Assembly: GCA_030267565.1 (NCBI GenBank)
Contig: BRXU01000009.1
Span: 161,501 to 225,500 of the forward strand
Source: Pleodorina starrii
Lineage: Eukaryota; Chlorophyta; Chlorophyceae; Chlamydomonadales; Volvocaceae
Direction: 5' to 3'
DNA length: 64,000 nt
The notes under the pieces were generated by a model. It was not told the DNA's origin. It did no database searches and saw only the letters and a list, made by a program, of their open reading frames with translations. Position 1 is the stretch's first letter, and the number at the start of each line of letters is the position of its first letter. A program made the translations under genes and the position numbers. Shown here piece by piece: positions 15,444-27,846 of the stretch.

Positions 15444-17208
15444 GGCTGCAGGCAGGTTTGGGTGTGGTCAGCTGTAACTGCCATGTCGGTCAGGCATGCC
15501 AACGGCCGAGCACACCTGTTCGAGCGTGCTCCAAAGCATCATCGAACCGATGTTCTTTTAAGGCCTTGGCCATTGCTTGATGTGACTGCGTCGACAGGGT
15601 GCAAGCTTTGAAGCATTCCTACGTATACCGTATACCTTCACGGAAGCGCACCTCAAGCGCGCGTTTCTTCTGTGCCGCGGCAAAAGTTGCCGGAGCCTTA
15701 GGGGCTACCACTGACATCTAGCCCAGAAAATACACCAGCTGTAACAAATTTGCCGGCAATCAGCGTATCAATGAATGACGATGGGTTGTACCAACACAGA
15801 TTCGTATGCAAAGTTCGCTATGGGTATCAGGTAGTTAGGTCAAGACTGACGCGTTAACAAAAACAGCAGCAATTTTTGTACTGCTGCCGTACGGCTTGCT
15901 CTGCCTTTCCTTGCACCCCGCGCTGAGGCACCTGGTGCTTGCCCGGTGCGGCTGCGGGTGTCGTCCTGGAGCCTCTCCGGGGACTTATCTTGGGCTCCCC
16001 CGCAGCTGGACACTCTACGGCGAAGCCGCCTCATGACCACCCACGCACCAGGCCGTGGATTATTGAACGGCGGGGTGAGCTCACCCCCTTGCCTTGGACA
16101 TCTGCCGATGGGTGATGTGTCCGCAATCCCTGAAAGGCTCAGTTGCATCAGCGCGGTGCCCGTGGGGGTTCCGGAACCTAGACGGCTATACGCCACCAAC
16201 ATTGGCTCAAGGTGCATGTGCACTGACGGGGTCACGTGGGGCCTAAGCTATTCGGGGGTAATAAATGATACCGCAGCGGAGACGTTCGGGGGCGTTGAGC
16301 TGCGCGGGTGAGGGGCAATCGCTGTCTTCCTCCCGGTCGGTGCATGAGGATGAATGGATATCTCGATAACACAGTCCTCGGCCTGTGTCCGAAGTTCCTG
16401 TCCACGGCTTGCTTACATGCTCCATCGAATTCGCACTGTGTTACCGCCATGTTCCAGGCTTGCGGTTTCATCCCCCAAGTGGACACTGCCATTCACGCCT
16501 GCATGCCCTCTTGGCATCCCTGGCTCCGGATTGGCAACTGCTTCATTGCCGAGGAGCGTTGCGGATGGGCGACCCTGCCCCAAGTGTCCGGAATCCAGTG
16601 GGCTTCAGGTCCTGCAGCTACCGCCATTACAAGGCAAGCACGTTGCCATTCCGTGACGCCGGCAACCTTGTGCCCAGTACATCAAAGGTGGCCCAGAACC
16701 CCGAAAGAGTCAATCGGCAAACAAGGCAGGCGTCAGAAGTCTCAGTCAGTGTCCTTACTTATGTTCACATCAAAACAGACAATTTGGGCCATGCACAAGA
16801 AAGCAGGTGCACATGCAAGAGGGCCAGAGCAGCGCCGCAACGTCACGTCGCCCGCCGGCCAGCGGCCACCCCCTCATCCGCCACCGGATACACCTCAGCC
16901 ACCGGATACACCTCAGCCACCGGATACACCTCAGCAGCAGTCCATATTCACAACCCTCGCTCCGGTATAACCACGGCATCCCATATAACCCGGTACGACC
17001 CGGAGCACGACGCTCCAACAGGGAACCCACGCGAATCCACAAGAAAACGAACATGATATATTTGAAAGCCACAAGGCGATTTCAGGAACCGACAGCTGAG
17101 ATCCTGACCAAGCACCGAGCCGCACGGGTCACCGTCCATGCATGCTCACAAGGCCCACGCGAGTTGGCCCGTACCAGCCAGCGCCTCCCTGCTTGGGGTA
17201 ACCTGCTC
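15444..17208. other. Intergenic, no gene seen; small tandem repeat
   Basis: 1.76 kb between the acidic-protein gene and the TM9SF gene, both minus. Open frames at 15840-16235, 16308-16970 and 16807-18120 overlap each other and the TM9SF exons and look like shadows. At about 16882-16936 an 18-base unit (CACCGGATACACCTCAGC) occurs three times in tandem. A minus-strand TGTAA at 16627-16631 could serve the TM9SF transcript. Confidence 0.45.
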
Positions 17209-20200
17209 TCAATCCGCCTTGACCGCCTTGAAGATGCTGTACACGAACCAAAAGCTGGCGCCGAAGCCCAGCGTGCCCATGGCATAGTAGAAGGCAAGCA
17301 CGAAGAGGGACATGTAGCAAAGGTAGATGAAGACGGGGATGAAACCCGTCAGGGAGGAGAGGGACGACACCATGAAGCCCAGCGCGTACAGGCTGATGTA
17401 CAGCGACACACTGGCGCCCCGGTAGAAAGATCGCCACCTGTGGTGAGGGAATGGCAGGCGGCAACCGATTTATTACCGGCATATTCCGTGCCCGGCCATT
17501 GTAAACATGCCTTCCCCCTGCTTCACGCTCGTTTCCAATATCCTGCATCCGAGCGCAAAACACCACAGCGTCGCGCGCGGGGTACCGCTCGCCTCAGGCC
17601 TCCGTTTTACTTACCACCAGGAATAGTCCTCGGCGCACAGCTGCACGTACGTGCACAGCACCGCAATCTCCGCGTTGATGACACACGTGAGCGCACCGAT
17701 GAGCAGCACGAAGCCAAACAGGTAGTAAAAGTAGCCCAGCCACAGCGACGTCATGGCGAAGTACAGCTCGATGAACATGGTGCCGAACGGCAGCACGCCG
17801 GCCGCCAGGAACAGCAGCACCGGGTTGGCCGACAGCGGTGCCGGGGGGATGTGGCGCGGAATCTGGTTGGTCTTGACGGGCCAGTCCAGCAGCGGCACGC
17901 GCACCGCTATCATGCCACCCAGGAAGGTGAGCGGCGTGGCCACCAGGAACCAGGCGCAGCCCAGCGAGAAGTACATGCCCAGCGGCACGGCACCGGTGGA
18001 GCCAGTGTGCACAATGACCAAATTGAGAAGGGTGAAGACCAGCAGATTAATGCCCGGATAGTACACAGCCACGCGCGCGCACACGGCCTGCGGCGGACAG
18101 AGGCGGCGGAGGGTAGTTGAAGGAGGCGGCCTGCGGGAGGTTTTAAGGACTGGGTTGCAGTACATCGACCTCTGCAGCAGCGGCGGCCCACAGTGCAGGA
18201 TGCTTCCAACCCGCACCTGCCAGTTGTTGAACGAGCGCTCCATGAGGCCCCACAGGTACACCGCCACGAAGCCCGAAAGACCCGCCAGCAGCACGAAGAA
18301 CAGCATGCCAGCCGTCAGCAGCGCGCCGCGGGCCGCCGGGGACAGGAATCCCAGCGCCGCCAGCACCAGGGTCACCGCCGAGGTGGCCAAGATCTGGACG
18401 CCCGTGCCAACCTGCATGGGGGCAGCCGGGAGGGTCTGAAGGCGAGAAGCATGCACGACAGGAGAAACCCCAGCCAGCGGAGCGCTTCAACGATCCATAC
18501 ATGCCGAGCTACATGCCCGGTTCCCCACCCCCTCCGCTCCAGGCCACCCAGTTGCCTGCCGCACCTGCACCGCCAGCATGGCCGAGTTGGTGGGCGAGCG
18601 GAACACGTCTCCCGCCACCAGCTTCCAGCCCGCCTCATCACGTGAGTCGCCGGAGTGGCCGCCCGGAGCGCCCGCGCCGTCGACCATGAGGGATTCGTAC
18701 TTGGCGAGGTCGCGGCGGACGGTGCGGACCAGGATCATTGCCACAATGGTGGCCATCACCAGCACCACCAGCACGCTGTTGACGATCGAGAACCAGTGGA
18801 CCTGTGGGCAGGGCAGGGCGTAGTGCGTCGCAGTCAAGACGTTAGCGCGGCCACCCATCTAGCCAAGTCTTCATTCGCAACGCCTGGTGTAGCTTTCCAG
18901 GTTGTTACAGGTTATTCTCTGACAGTCGGTTTCCTCAAGGCAACGCCGGGGCCCCCTTACCAATATTGGCACTCAAACCGCAATCGAGACTGGATCCAGC
19001 ACAGGTACTTTTTGCGCGATGCACCCAACATATGCCGCCATGTAGCTGATCTGGCGCATGTTGTTACACACCTGTACATTAGACCACGCCTGTTGACCAT
19101 GAAAGCAACCCGGAGCACGGACGTGTCCGTTGACTCCGCTGGTAACGGCCCCAAAGCCCAATCCTCCACAAGGTAGGAAGGGAAAGCGGCACGGGACCCA
19201 GCACGCACCTTGCCGCCGGGCATGCGCAGGTAGGCGTCCCAGCGAGACGCCCACTTGATCTTGCTGTCCTGCCAGAAGACGTCGTAAGTGTACACGATGT
19301 CGGCGCCCTCCTTGATCTCCTGCGGGGGCAAAACGGGGTGCCACCCAATCCGCGTGTGAGGAGTTTTATTTATAAGATTATAGCTCGAGGAGCATTCCAC
19401 CCTCACAAACTATCCCGTGGCCCTTGAGACTGCTCACGAAAACGGTAACCACCCATTACAATAACCCCCACCTGCTTTCCCTCCCGACTACGCTGCCGCC
19501 GCCCTGGCTCCATCCGGCCCCGCACACACACCGAAAGGTGTACACTTACCTGCGGTGTGATGTGCTCGTCGCCGTCCACGCCGCACACAATGGCCTCCAC
19601 GTCAGCGCCCGCCTTGCGCTCGATGGAGCAGGGCGATACCTCAAAGCCCACCACCATGTAGTACGCAGGGTCCAGCCCCAGCGCCGACATGTCGGCCAGT
19701 TCGTCGTAGTAATAGCCGTCGTCGAACTCGTACGCATTGGCTTCCTCCTGAGCCACCCGCCGGCGGGCCGGCTCGGCGCCCGCCTGCTGCTGCAGCATGC
19801 GACGATGGTGGTGCGCGTCCAGTCCGTCCACGTTGACTGACTTGGTGTACTGCTTGCGTGCGGCGGTGTACTCGCCGTGGGTCTGATAGACCAGGATGTT
19901 GAACACCAGGTGATTGTTGATGTAGTACTTGTCGCCAACCTTGTAGCCCACCTCGAAGCCAGGACGCAGGAACTCGTTCTTCTGCGAAGCAGGTGACGGG
20001 GTTTCAGCGGGGTTTCGTGGAGCGCATCAAGGGACCTGAGAGAGAGGGCGCTTCACAGGTGACCGGGGGTCGGGCAGGCAAGGTGTATCGAGCTGCATTG
20101 CCGGAAACCGGGGCGAGGTGGGAGGACTGTGTTCGCGCGTATAGAGGGCTCGGGAGCTAATTATGCGGCAATGATGACGGTCTGCGCCCCGGGCCAGTGG

Positions 20201-21662
20201 AGGGCGACCTCACCCGTCCTGGTGTAGTCGGCTTCTGCGAATGCAACCCTCGCGCCCCGGTAACTAGTTGCATGAACTAGCCCGGAATGCGCTCGTGCTA
20301 CCTCGCAAGCTTCGCGCTTCGCGCATTGGCTTGGGCTAAGATAACCACCCTTAGAACGATTGGTCCGACAGCCAGGGCTTCTAATGCCTCACGGCGCATG
20401 CGCGATTCCGAACCGGGCACACCGGTATGCCCATCCACCAGCAGGAGCGCCGGCCAGCAGCCCATCTGCTACCGTATTTAATGCGACGCTTGCGTATTTT
20501 TTGACGCCACCTTCTATATTGCTGCGCTATGAAGTGCACGGAGGGGCTGCAGGAGTACACCCACCTCATCGAGTAGGTCGTACACTGTCACCGGCAAGTT
20601 ATCCAGGATCAAGTTGACCCGGTAGTGCTGATCGATAAGGCGCCTGAGCATCTGCACGCATCACCGGCGGTAGAGCAGACAACCGCCGTGCTGGAACTCG
20701 CGCTGTACGACAATCGATGCTGTTGCAACGCTAGATGCTCGAATAATTTCGCTCACGGGATCTCGGGATCCGGTATGGGCCTAACCCTTAGGCAAATGCG
20801 ATGGATGCTGGCCGTGGGTAGGGCGAATACGATGGATGCTGGTCGTGGGTAGGGCGAATGCATCAGCACGTGTGTCCATCTCGTCAATATCTGTCATCAT
20901 GCATCCCTCCAAGCCCCGTCCTCCAGATCGCAGGATCTAATAAGACACCCCATCCTGGTCTCGTTATGTACGCTGGATCGGGACCGCGTAACCAACCCAT
21001 CCAGTGCACCATGCGTATCACGTTCACCCCCCTCGACACGCATGCAGGTGGGCAGCCCAATCCTCCAGTGTGTACTGACCTTCACCTCCTTAGCGGTCAG
21101 CGGACCATATGATCCCTTTGGACATGTCAGCCGCCCGGTTTGCTTGATCTGTCCCAAGGAGTATGGTACGGAACCGCGTGAGGGAGGGGTGTCCAAAGGG
21201 GGGGGCGGCAACTACCGAGCTGGCCATCCGCAAGCTCCTGAACCAAAAAGGGCGTGCTTGCTCAGTCCACGAACCTTCATCGTGAAGTTGTAAGGCGAGT
21301 TCTCTATCCTAATGCCCTCCAGGATGGTGCCTGGGTTGGCTGTATTCGCGATGCGCTGGACTCCCTCCGCAGGCTTGCAGAACGGCATCGAGTAGTAATC
21401 GAACGGCAGCTCCGTGTCAAACGACGTCAACGAACTTGCATGGACTGCACTCGTCAGGTGTTGTGGACAACGGCCCAGGATCACTTGCTGCCTCTTCCAA
21501 CCAGCAATTAGGACGCGCGACGGCTGCTACCTCACCTTGTAGAACTTCTCCAATTGTAAACTCCTCAGGATAAGTCCCGGGCACGTAGTATGCGCTGACC
21601 GCACACAGCAGGGCGGACAACAGCGTCGCACCCAGCAGGCGCCGCCCGTCTACACACTGCAT
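17209..21662 (-). CDS. Transmembrane 9 superfamily (nonaspanin, EMP70) protein
   Basis: Ten exons on the minus strand: 21536-21662, 21275-21444, 21080-21148, 20565-20651, 19550-19981, 19209-19319, 18565-18801, 18217-18411, 17615-18087 and 17209-17437; 2130 bases, 709 residues, in frame throughout. The N-terminus is a signal peptide (LLGATLLSALLCAVSAYYVP), followed by the lumenal domain with LPFDYYSMPFCKP, YRVNLILDNLPV and IKWASRWDAYL. Nine membrane segments start at VHWFSIVNSVLVVLVMATIV in exon 7. The nonaspanin core shows VGTGVQI, GFLSPAARGALLTAGM, PVKTNQIPRHIP, GVLPFGTMFIELYF and LCAEDYSWWWRSF. The C-terminus is KAVKAD, keeping the KxD signal that in this family binds COPI and retains the protein in Golgi or endosomes. 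Exon 5 contains an acidic, Tyr-rich lumenal insertion (about residues 165-205) longer than in plants. Likely role: sorting of transmembrane cargo in the early secretory pathway. Confidence 0.95.
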
Positions 21663-22320
21663 GTTTGCCTACACTGTGCAACAAGTACGTCGTTCCTCGG
21701 CGCAATATCCAGAGCGCTAGTTGAGTACAGAGTCAAGGCCCCATGAGAAGTTGTTGCGAGCAGCTAACAAGTGTTTCGCCTTTAAATCGCGACCGGTTGA
21801 ACTTAAAATAACTGGCAATTCAGGTGTATACACTGAAACTTTGGAGCCGGGCACTTTTGCCACTTGTCGTGCGGCAACTGTCAGTCTCGATGCAGCCCAA
21901 TTGTGAGGCCGGCTAGAGGGCTGGTGACCAATTCCTACTTTACGTTATATAATTATGATTGACTGCAAGGTTATATAGGCGGCCGTAGGAGTTTGAGTCC
22001 TTGAGACGGAAGTTTACCAGGACGACGTTGCACGCCCAAGCGTGGTAGCAACTGGTCAGTGCAAGAGATCGACATATTTTTGCCATCAATTGTGTTCTTC
22101 TTGTAGAGGCGCTCGTGTATTTGCCGGACTCACCCGACCCATCAGTCATCCACTTCATTTTCCCGCGCGCAGCGCAGTTAGTCCACGGGCGCTGTCCGTA
22201 ACCCGCTCTACTAGCATTTAACGAGGTCGAAGTCACTTCACGAGCTGCCGTCGTCACGAGCACTGTTGCTCTCCAGTTCCGGCAGCACAGGCGTCCAGCC
22301 GCCAGCCCCGCCCAGCTAAG
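21663..22320. promoter_or_regulatory. Divergent upstream region of TM9SF and NBP35
   Basis: 658 bases between the two start codons. AT-rich TATA-like stretches lie at about 21944-21952 and 21970-21977, in an otherwise GC-rich neighbourhood. Both promoters are expected here; orientation of the TATA-like elements is not determinable by eye. Confidence 0.4.
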
Positions 22321-25300
22321 ATGGTGTCGTCGAGCACAGCGGAGGTCAGCGCGCTGCCTGACGTCCCACAAAATGCGAACCAACGTGAGTAGCCCCCCAG
22401 TCTGCTCAGCCGCTCCCGTTCCTGTGCCGTGCCGTACGAACCAGTTTACGGCGTCCTTTCCCCACATAGCGTCTCTCCTTCCTGATGTGTCCTCAGGTCA
22501 GCATCCTATCGCTTCTGCAAACCCTCGCCTCGACCTTAGCTCGAGCCTTTGCGGCTTCTCCCGGAGGCTCTGGCCTGTAGTTGAATGCCCCCCACTGACC
22601 CCCGCCCTCTGCACAACGCCCCCTATTACGACCTCTTGCCTTCCTTCCGGGTTTCCTCCCGCAGACTGCCCCGGCACCTCCAGTGATCAGGCCGGCAAGG
22701 CCGCGGCGTGCGCCGGCTGCCCCAACCAAAGCGTCTGCGCCACCGCGCCCAAGGGCCCCGACCCAGGTGCGCGGGCTGGGACAGCCCGGGACGGGATGCC
22801 ACCTGCCCCATAAAAACGCAGCGTGCTGCATGTCGTACTGCTCCATGCCGTATTGATTACTTCGCAGCCATTACTCATTCACGCCCCCCCGTTCGCCACA
22901 TCGGGGTTCGCCCTGCCACCGGTCCGCCGGCTGCCGCAGTGCCCACTACCCCCGCCACGGCTGCCTGCTTTCTGCTTCCTGCTGCCAGCCCCCAAATGAA
23001 TGCATTCGCACGCCCCCCTTTCCCCCCGTTGCACTTGTACGACCCTCCTTGCCCCCAGACTTGGCCGCCATCTCTGAGCGCATGTCGGCTGTGAAGCACA
23101 AGCTGCTGGTGCTCTCCGGCAAGGGTGGGGTGGGCAAGAGCACCGTATCCGCCCAGCTGGCCTTTGCACTGGCACGCAGGGGCTTCGAAGTGAGTGCACG
23201 CGGCGGTGCGGTGCGGTGCGGTGCTGCAGAGGAGTTTGCGTTGGGCTCCTTGACTTAGGGCTTCCACAGCCAGCGTTGGCGAGGTTTGTGAGGCGGGCGG
23301 CGTCCCAGGGCCGCCATCCGAAGTGCTATCCAGCGCGGTTCGGTGCAACGATGCCGGATTCGGAGCCGCAAGCCAGCAAACATCGCGCGTGGGGTGTATC
23401 CGCACACCGCTCACCGGTCCCACCACATGGGGTGCGGCACCACCCACACAGCCCACCAACCACCTCCGGTTAAGTGCCTGGTCTCATTGCCGCACATGTA
23501 CCATCCGCCGCTCGCGCTTTGCGTCTTCGCCCCAGCCCCTCCCTCCCTCCCGCGCTCCAGCCGCCCACCCCCGGCACTGTTCGCATCCCTGATCTCCACC
23601 CTCCCCCTCCCCCTCCGCCTCCCCCTCCGCCTCCACCCTGTACCGGACGGGACCGGACCTTGCCGGCCTGGCGGCTGTTTCGCTGCCCTCCCTTCCTCCC
23701 TCCACCCCCCACCCGCCGCCCCGCCGCCGCCGCTGTCTCGCTGCGTGTCAGGTGGGTCTGCTCGACATCGACATCTGCGGTCCCTCGATTCCCAAGATGC
23801 TGGGACTGGAGGGCCAGGAGGTGCACTCGTCCAACCTGGGCTGGTCGCCCGTCTACGTGGAGGACAACCTGGCAGTCATGAGCATCGGTGGGTGGATGGG
23901 AGGGGGGGAGGGGGGTGGCGGAGATGATACCGCAGCGATGAGATGGACCATACCGGTATGGCCAATACGTGCCGACGCAAGGACCTGATCGTGTTACCTG
24001 ATCGGAACCGCGGAGCTGCGACCCCAGTCGCCGCCAGGTCAACCCAAACGGACAAATATGCGCAACACTACAGCAACAGCACGAGCGCCCAGACGGCAGC
24101 ACAACCCGCCCAAAGGATGGTGGCTGGGGGCGGGAGGGGAGGGGGAGCGGGGGACTGGGGCGGGGCATGGAAGGGACGTGCCGGGAGGGACGGGCCGGGT
24201 GGTGGCGACGGGGAGGGGGCAAAGGGTGAGGGGCGATTATCTCGTGTGCTCTCGGGAGGATTGTGGCCTGGGGAGGGGAACACGGGATGTGAGCGGCGGA
24301 GTTGGGGTGGGAGGTTCGGGATGGGGGCGGCCAAATGAACCGCGCCAAGAGTCCGGCGGCTGTGCGCCCGCTCCACACCCCTCCGCCCTTCCGCAGGCTT
24401 CATGCTGCCCAACCCGGACGAGGCGGTCATCTGGCGGGGACCACGGTGGGTGGGTGCTTGGTGGGTGCTCGGTGGGTGGGTGGGTGGGTGCTTGGTGGGT
24501 GCTCGGTGGGTGGGTGGGTGCTTGGTGGGTGCTCGGTGGGTGGGTGGGTGCTTGGTGGGTGCTCGGTGGGTGGGTGGGTGGGTGGGTGGGTGGGTGGGTG
24601 GATGGGTGGGTCAGCACATGGGGGGCCGGACATATGCACATGCCTGGGCGGTTATTCGCCTGGTAATTACAGGGGTGTTGATTACCGGGGGGGGGGATCC
24701 GGGTGTCGTGCACGCCTGTGCATCCCCTCCTTGGCGGCACCGTTCCTTCATGTCGGGTCGCTATCACTGCTTACTTGGGCGGCAGTGATAGTGACGGTAA
24801 TGCTTTGGCCAGGTCCCCTAACGCAGTCGTCAGCGAACCCTCCCCTTTGCACCTCTCTCATCGGCTTGCCCCCCCCTCGAAACCTCGCTCCACCCTGCCC
24901 TCCCTCCTCCCTGCCCTCCCTCTTCCCAGCAAGAACGGGCTGATCAAGCAGTTCCTCAAGGACGTGCACTGGGGCTCCCTGGACTACCTGGTGGTGGACG
25001 CACCGCCCGGGACCTCGGATGAACACATCACCATCACACAGTGCCTGCAGGTGGGGGTTGGGTGGCTGGGTGACGCACTAGGCTGCGCTGCGCTTTGTGC
25101 TCATCTCACCTCAGACCTCACCTCGCCTCGCCTTACATCACATCACATCACATCACCTCATCTCACCGGAACCCACTCGTCGGCCGCCGGCCTCCCTCCG
25201 GCCCCGCTCCCTCTCGCAGAGCGCCACCTCCACCGCAGCCACGCCGGGCGGCTCCAGCTCCGTCTCGGGCTCGGGCGCCTCCGCCATCATCGTGACCACC

Positions 25301-25909
25301 CCTCAGGACGTGGCGGTCATCGACGTGCGCAAGGAGGTCAGCTTCTGCCGCAAGGTGGGGCTGCCGGTGCTGGGGGTAGTGGAGAACATGGCCGGACTGG
25401 TCACACCGCTGGAGAGGTGCAGCTTCACGGCAACGGACACCGCGGCCGCCGCGCCAGCGGCGGCGGCGGCCGCGGGAGACGCCGCCTCCGGCGCCTCCGG
25501 CGCCTCCGGCGCTGCGTCCACGGCCGCGGAGGTGGACGTGGACGTGACTCAGCAGGTGTTGGCGCTGCTGGCGGAGCGCTTCCCGGGTCAGCGCCTGAGT
25601 GTGCTGGCGGAGGTGTTCCGGGCGGGTGGGGCGGCGGACCGCATGTGTTCGGACATGGGGGTGCAGCTGCTGGGCAGGGTGCCGCTGGACCCGGGACTGG
25701 GCGCGGCGGCGGACGCGGGGCTGCCGGTGGTGGGGCCGCCGGGGGGAGGGGAGGCAGGCGACACCGAGGGGGGCGCGGCGGCGGGCGGGGCGGGGGGCGT
25801 AGCGGTGGCGGCTGGACCGTGTCTGCCGGCGCTGATGGCGATTGTGGATAAGGTGGTGGGGCGGACGGGCGGGAAGGGGCGGGAGGACGGCGGGCCGACG
25901 GGGCAGTAG
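22321..25909 (+). CDS. NBP35: Cytosolic Fe-S cluster assembly factor NBP35
   Basis: P-loop scaffold protein of the CIA pathway that assembles 4Fe-4S clusters for cytosolic and nuclear apoproteins. Seven exons: 22321-22384, 22665-22766, 23059-23189, 23752-23887, 24397-24445, 24930-25050 and 25220-25909; 1293 bases, 430 residues, in frame. Residues 23-46 hold the N-terminal cluster ligands C-x13-C-x2-C-x5-C. Walker A is GKGGVGKST (about 76-84), followed by [29 protein letters not shown] and [20 protein letters not shown]. The C-terminal CPxC of animal and fungal NBP35 is absent ([13 protein letters not shown] instead), as in plant NBP35. It is longer than plant homologues (about 350) because of a Ser/Gly insertion at the start of exon 7, an Ala-rich insertion (about 25440-25530) and a Gly-rich segment near the end. 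Introns 4-6 contain G-rich, GGGT-repeat and CATCA-repeat DNA. Confidence 0.95.
24446..24606 (+). repeat. GGTGGGTG/CTTGGTGGGTGCTC minisatellite in NBP35 intron 5
   Basis: Directly after the exon-5 donor the plus strand is built from GGTGGGTG runs interspersed three to four times with CTTGGTGGGTGCTC, ending in about nine GGTG/GGTG units. Nearly every block contains GGG, so the transcribed-sense strand could fold into G-quadruplexes. Confidence 0.9.
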
Positions 25910-27846
25910 CCGGGGGGGGGGTAAGAAGAAAGATACCGCAGCGAAGGGGCTGGAGGGGCTACGCGGGACGGGATGTACCGGTATGTGTGCGCCTCGCTTG
26001 AGTGGGGGTGAACATCGTTGCGGTTGGTTGGTTGGTTGGTCATCACCATATATTAGGCGACGTGTTGCGTTGACTCACGGCGACCGTGTAGTTGCGTGTC
26101 GTACAGCCCGGTGGTTATCCGGCTAGCTTGCTAGCAGGGAGCGGAGGGCGACCTGGTTGGGCCTCCGCACGGTTGCGCTCCCCCCCACACCCACCTGTGG
26201 GGGGGGGACGTTACCGCGAGAGCTAGCACATCGGCAGGTTGCTGTTCCAGTTTCGGACCAACAATTGGCCTCGAAGATTGTGGAAGATTGGCGTTTACGC
26301 ACGTTTGGATACGTTGGGTCGCCTCCTCACAGAGAGAGAGAGGGTGGCTTGCTCTTTCATTATAGCAGCAACGTTGGCCCGCCCCGTGCGTGGCGGCAGC
26401 GCTTCTACCGGAGATGGGCCCTTCTCGGGAGCAGCCACATGCATGGGGGGTTGCATGCTGCCCCGTATGAATCCGGCTGCAAACAGGCCGGTAAACTTAG
26501 TGCGCATTGGGGGCTTCAAATTGCCTTGCAACATGATCCAAGCGTCAAGGGAGCAAATCGACCCAAAGACCCAATATACCGCAGCATGGCGCGAGAAGCT
26601 GCGCCGCCCGCCTTGATTTGGCTGCCTTTGATGCTCAGGAGGATGGTGAACGGGATGAGGCTGCTGGCAAGCTAGCTTATCCCGCGAGCGGCGAGGAGGT
26701 TTCGAGCCGTGGGTAGGACGGAGGTAAAGGACGGGAGGATGACGAAGAGGCGGGCGAGGCCAGCGAGGAGTGGGACCCTGACGCCGGGGCGAGTCACTCC
26801 AGCCTGCACAGCCCTTAGCCCCCACCCGTCAGTCGAGATCAAGGCCAGAGCAACGCCCGCTCGGCTGTATGTCGCAGATGGGTCTATCTGCACATCCCCC
26901 CCGCGGAAAAAAGCAACAGGTTCACGGCCACCCAAGCAAGGACTGTTCCGGTCGACCGGGCCCAGGAGGGGCGAGATTGGCCACACCGAGCGAGAATCCA
27001 CAGGTCCACAGGTCCATGCGTCGATAGTGAGTGTTTTTATTGTTGCTGCCGTTGTTATTTTGGGCTCCAGACGTCGGACGGTGGAGGGTGGAGCCCCCAG
27101 GCAGCTGATCGCGCACTGCAGCAGATATGGTACAACCGTACACGGCAAAGGAAAGCTAACCAGAGCGCAACCAGGCCAGACGGCACGAATCATCCAGACA
27201 TACACAAACGACACCTACCGGGGAGAAAGAGCACAGAAACGCGCGACCCCGGGGTAAGCAGCCACGATGCTCCCGAATCGGCGACCGGCCCGGCCCCACA
27301 CAGACAGACCTCGCACCGTCGGACCTGACAGCAACTCGCGGACTGCAACTTAAAAAGCTTCGCATGCGGCTCCTGCAGCCGTGAACACGTCCACATCGTC
27401 CACAAGCACACACAAGGACGGCTGGCGGGACCTCACCGGAACCCCAAAAGCTTATTTTGCTAAACCACAAAGCCAGCGGCCCCCGGAGGCCCCAGAAATT
27501 AACCACCACGCGACTGATGGCCCTCTCCAAGAGGATTGGCAGATTCCGCTTTCATTACCGCATCCACAGAACACTGTCCGTGCTCCCTGGCAGCGACCAC
27601 AGCAACAACAGCCACATCTCAGGCCCACTCCTGTAGCTCCCCCCCGGAGCCCGGACCAGCCCAACCCGCGGCACATGAAACCCGCTGCCCCACTATCGGC
27701 CCACTGCGTCAACGAACGGGTCAACCGGAGCCACCGCCCCCACGTGGCGTATACGGGGGCTGTGGGGCACACGGGGGCTGTGGAACCCAAACCAGAACAC
27801 GTGTCGTGCAATGCTGAGCCTGATCATCACTGAAAGGGTTGCTCAG
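25910..27846. other. Non-coding or unrecognised
   Basis: 1.9 kb after NBP35. A short GGTT run lies at 26017-26040. Open frames on both strands (for example 26672-27214 minus) match nothing I recognise. No clear splice-linked coding signal. Confidence 0.4.
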
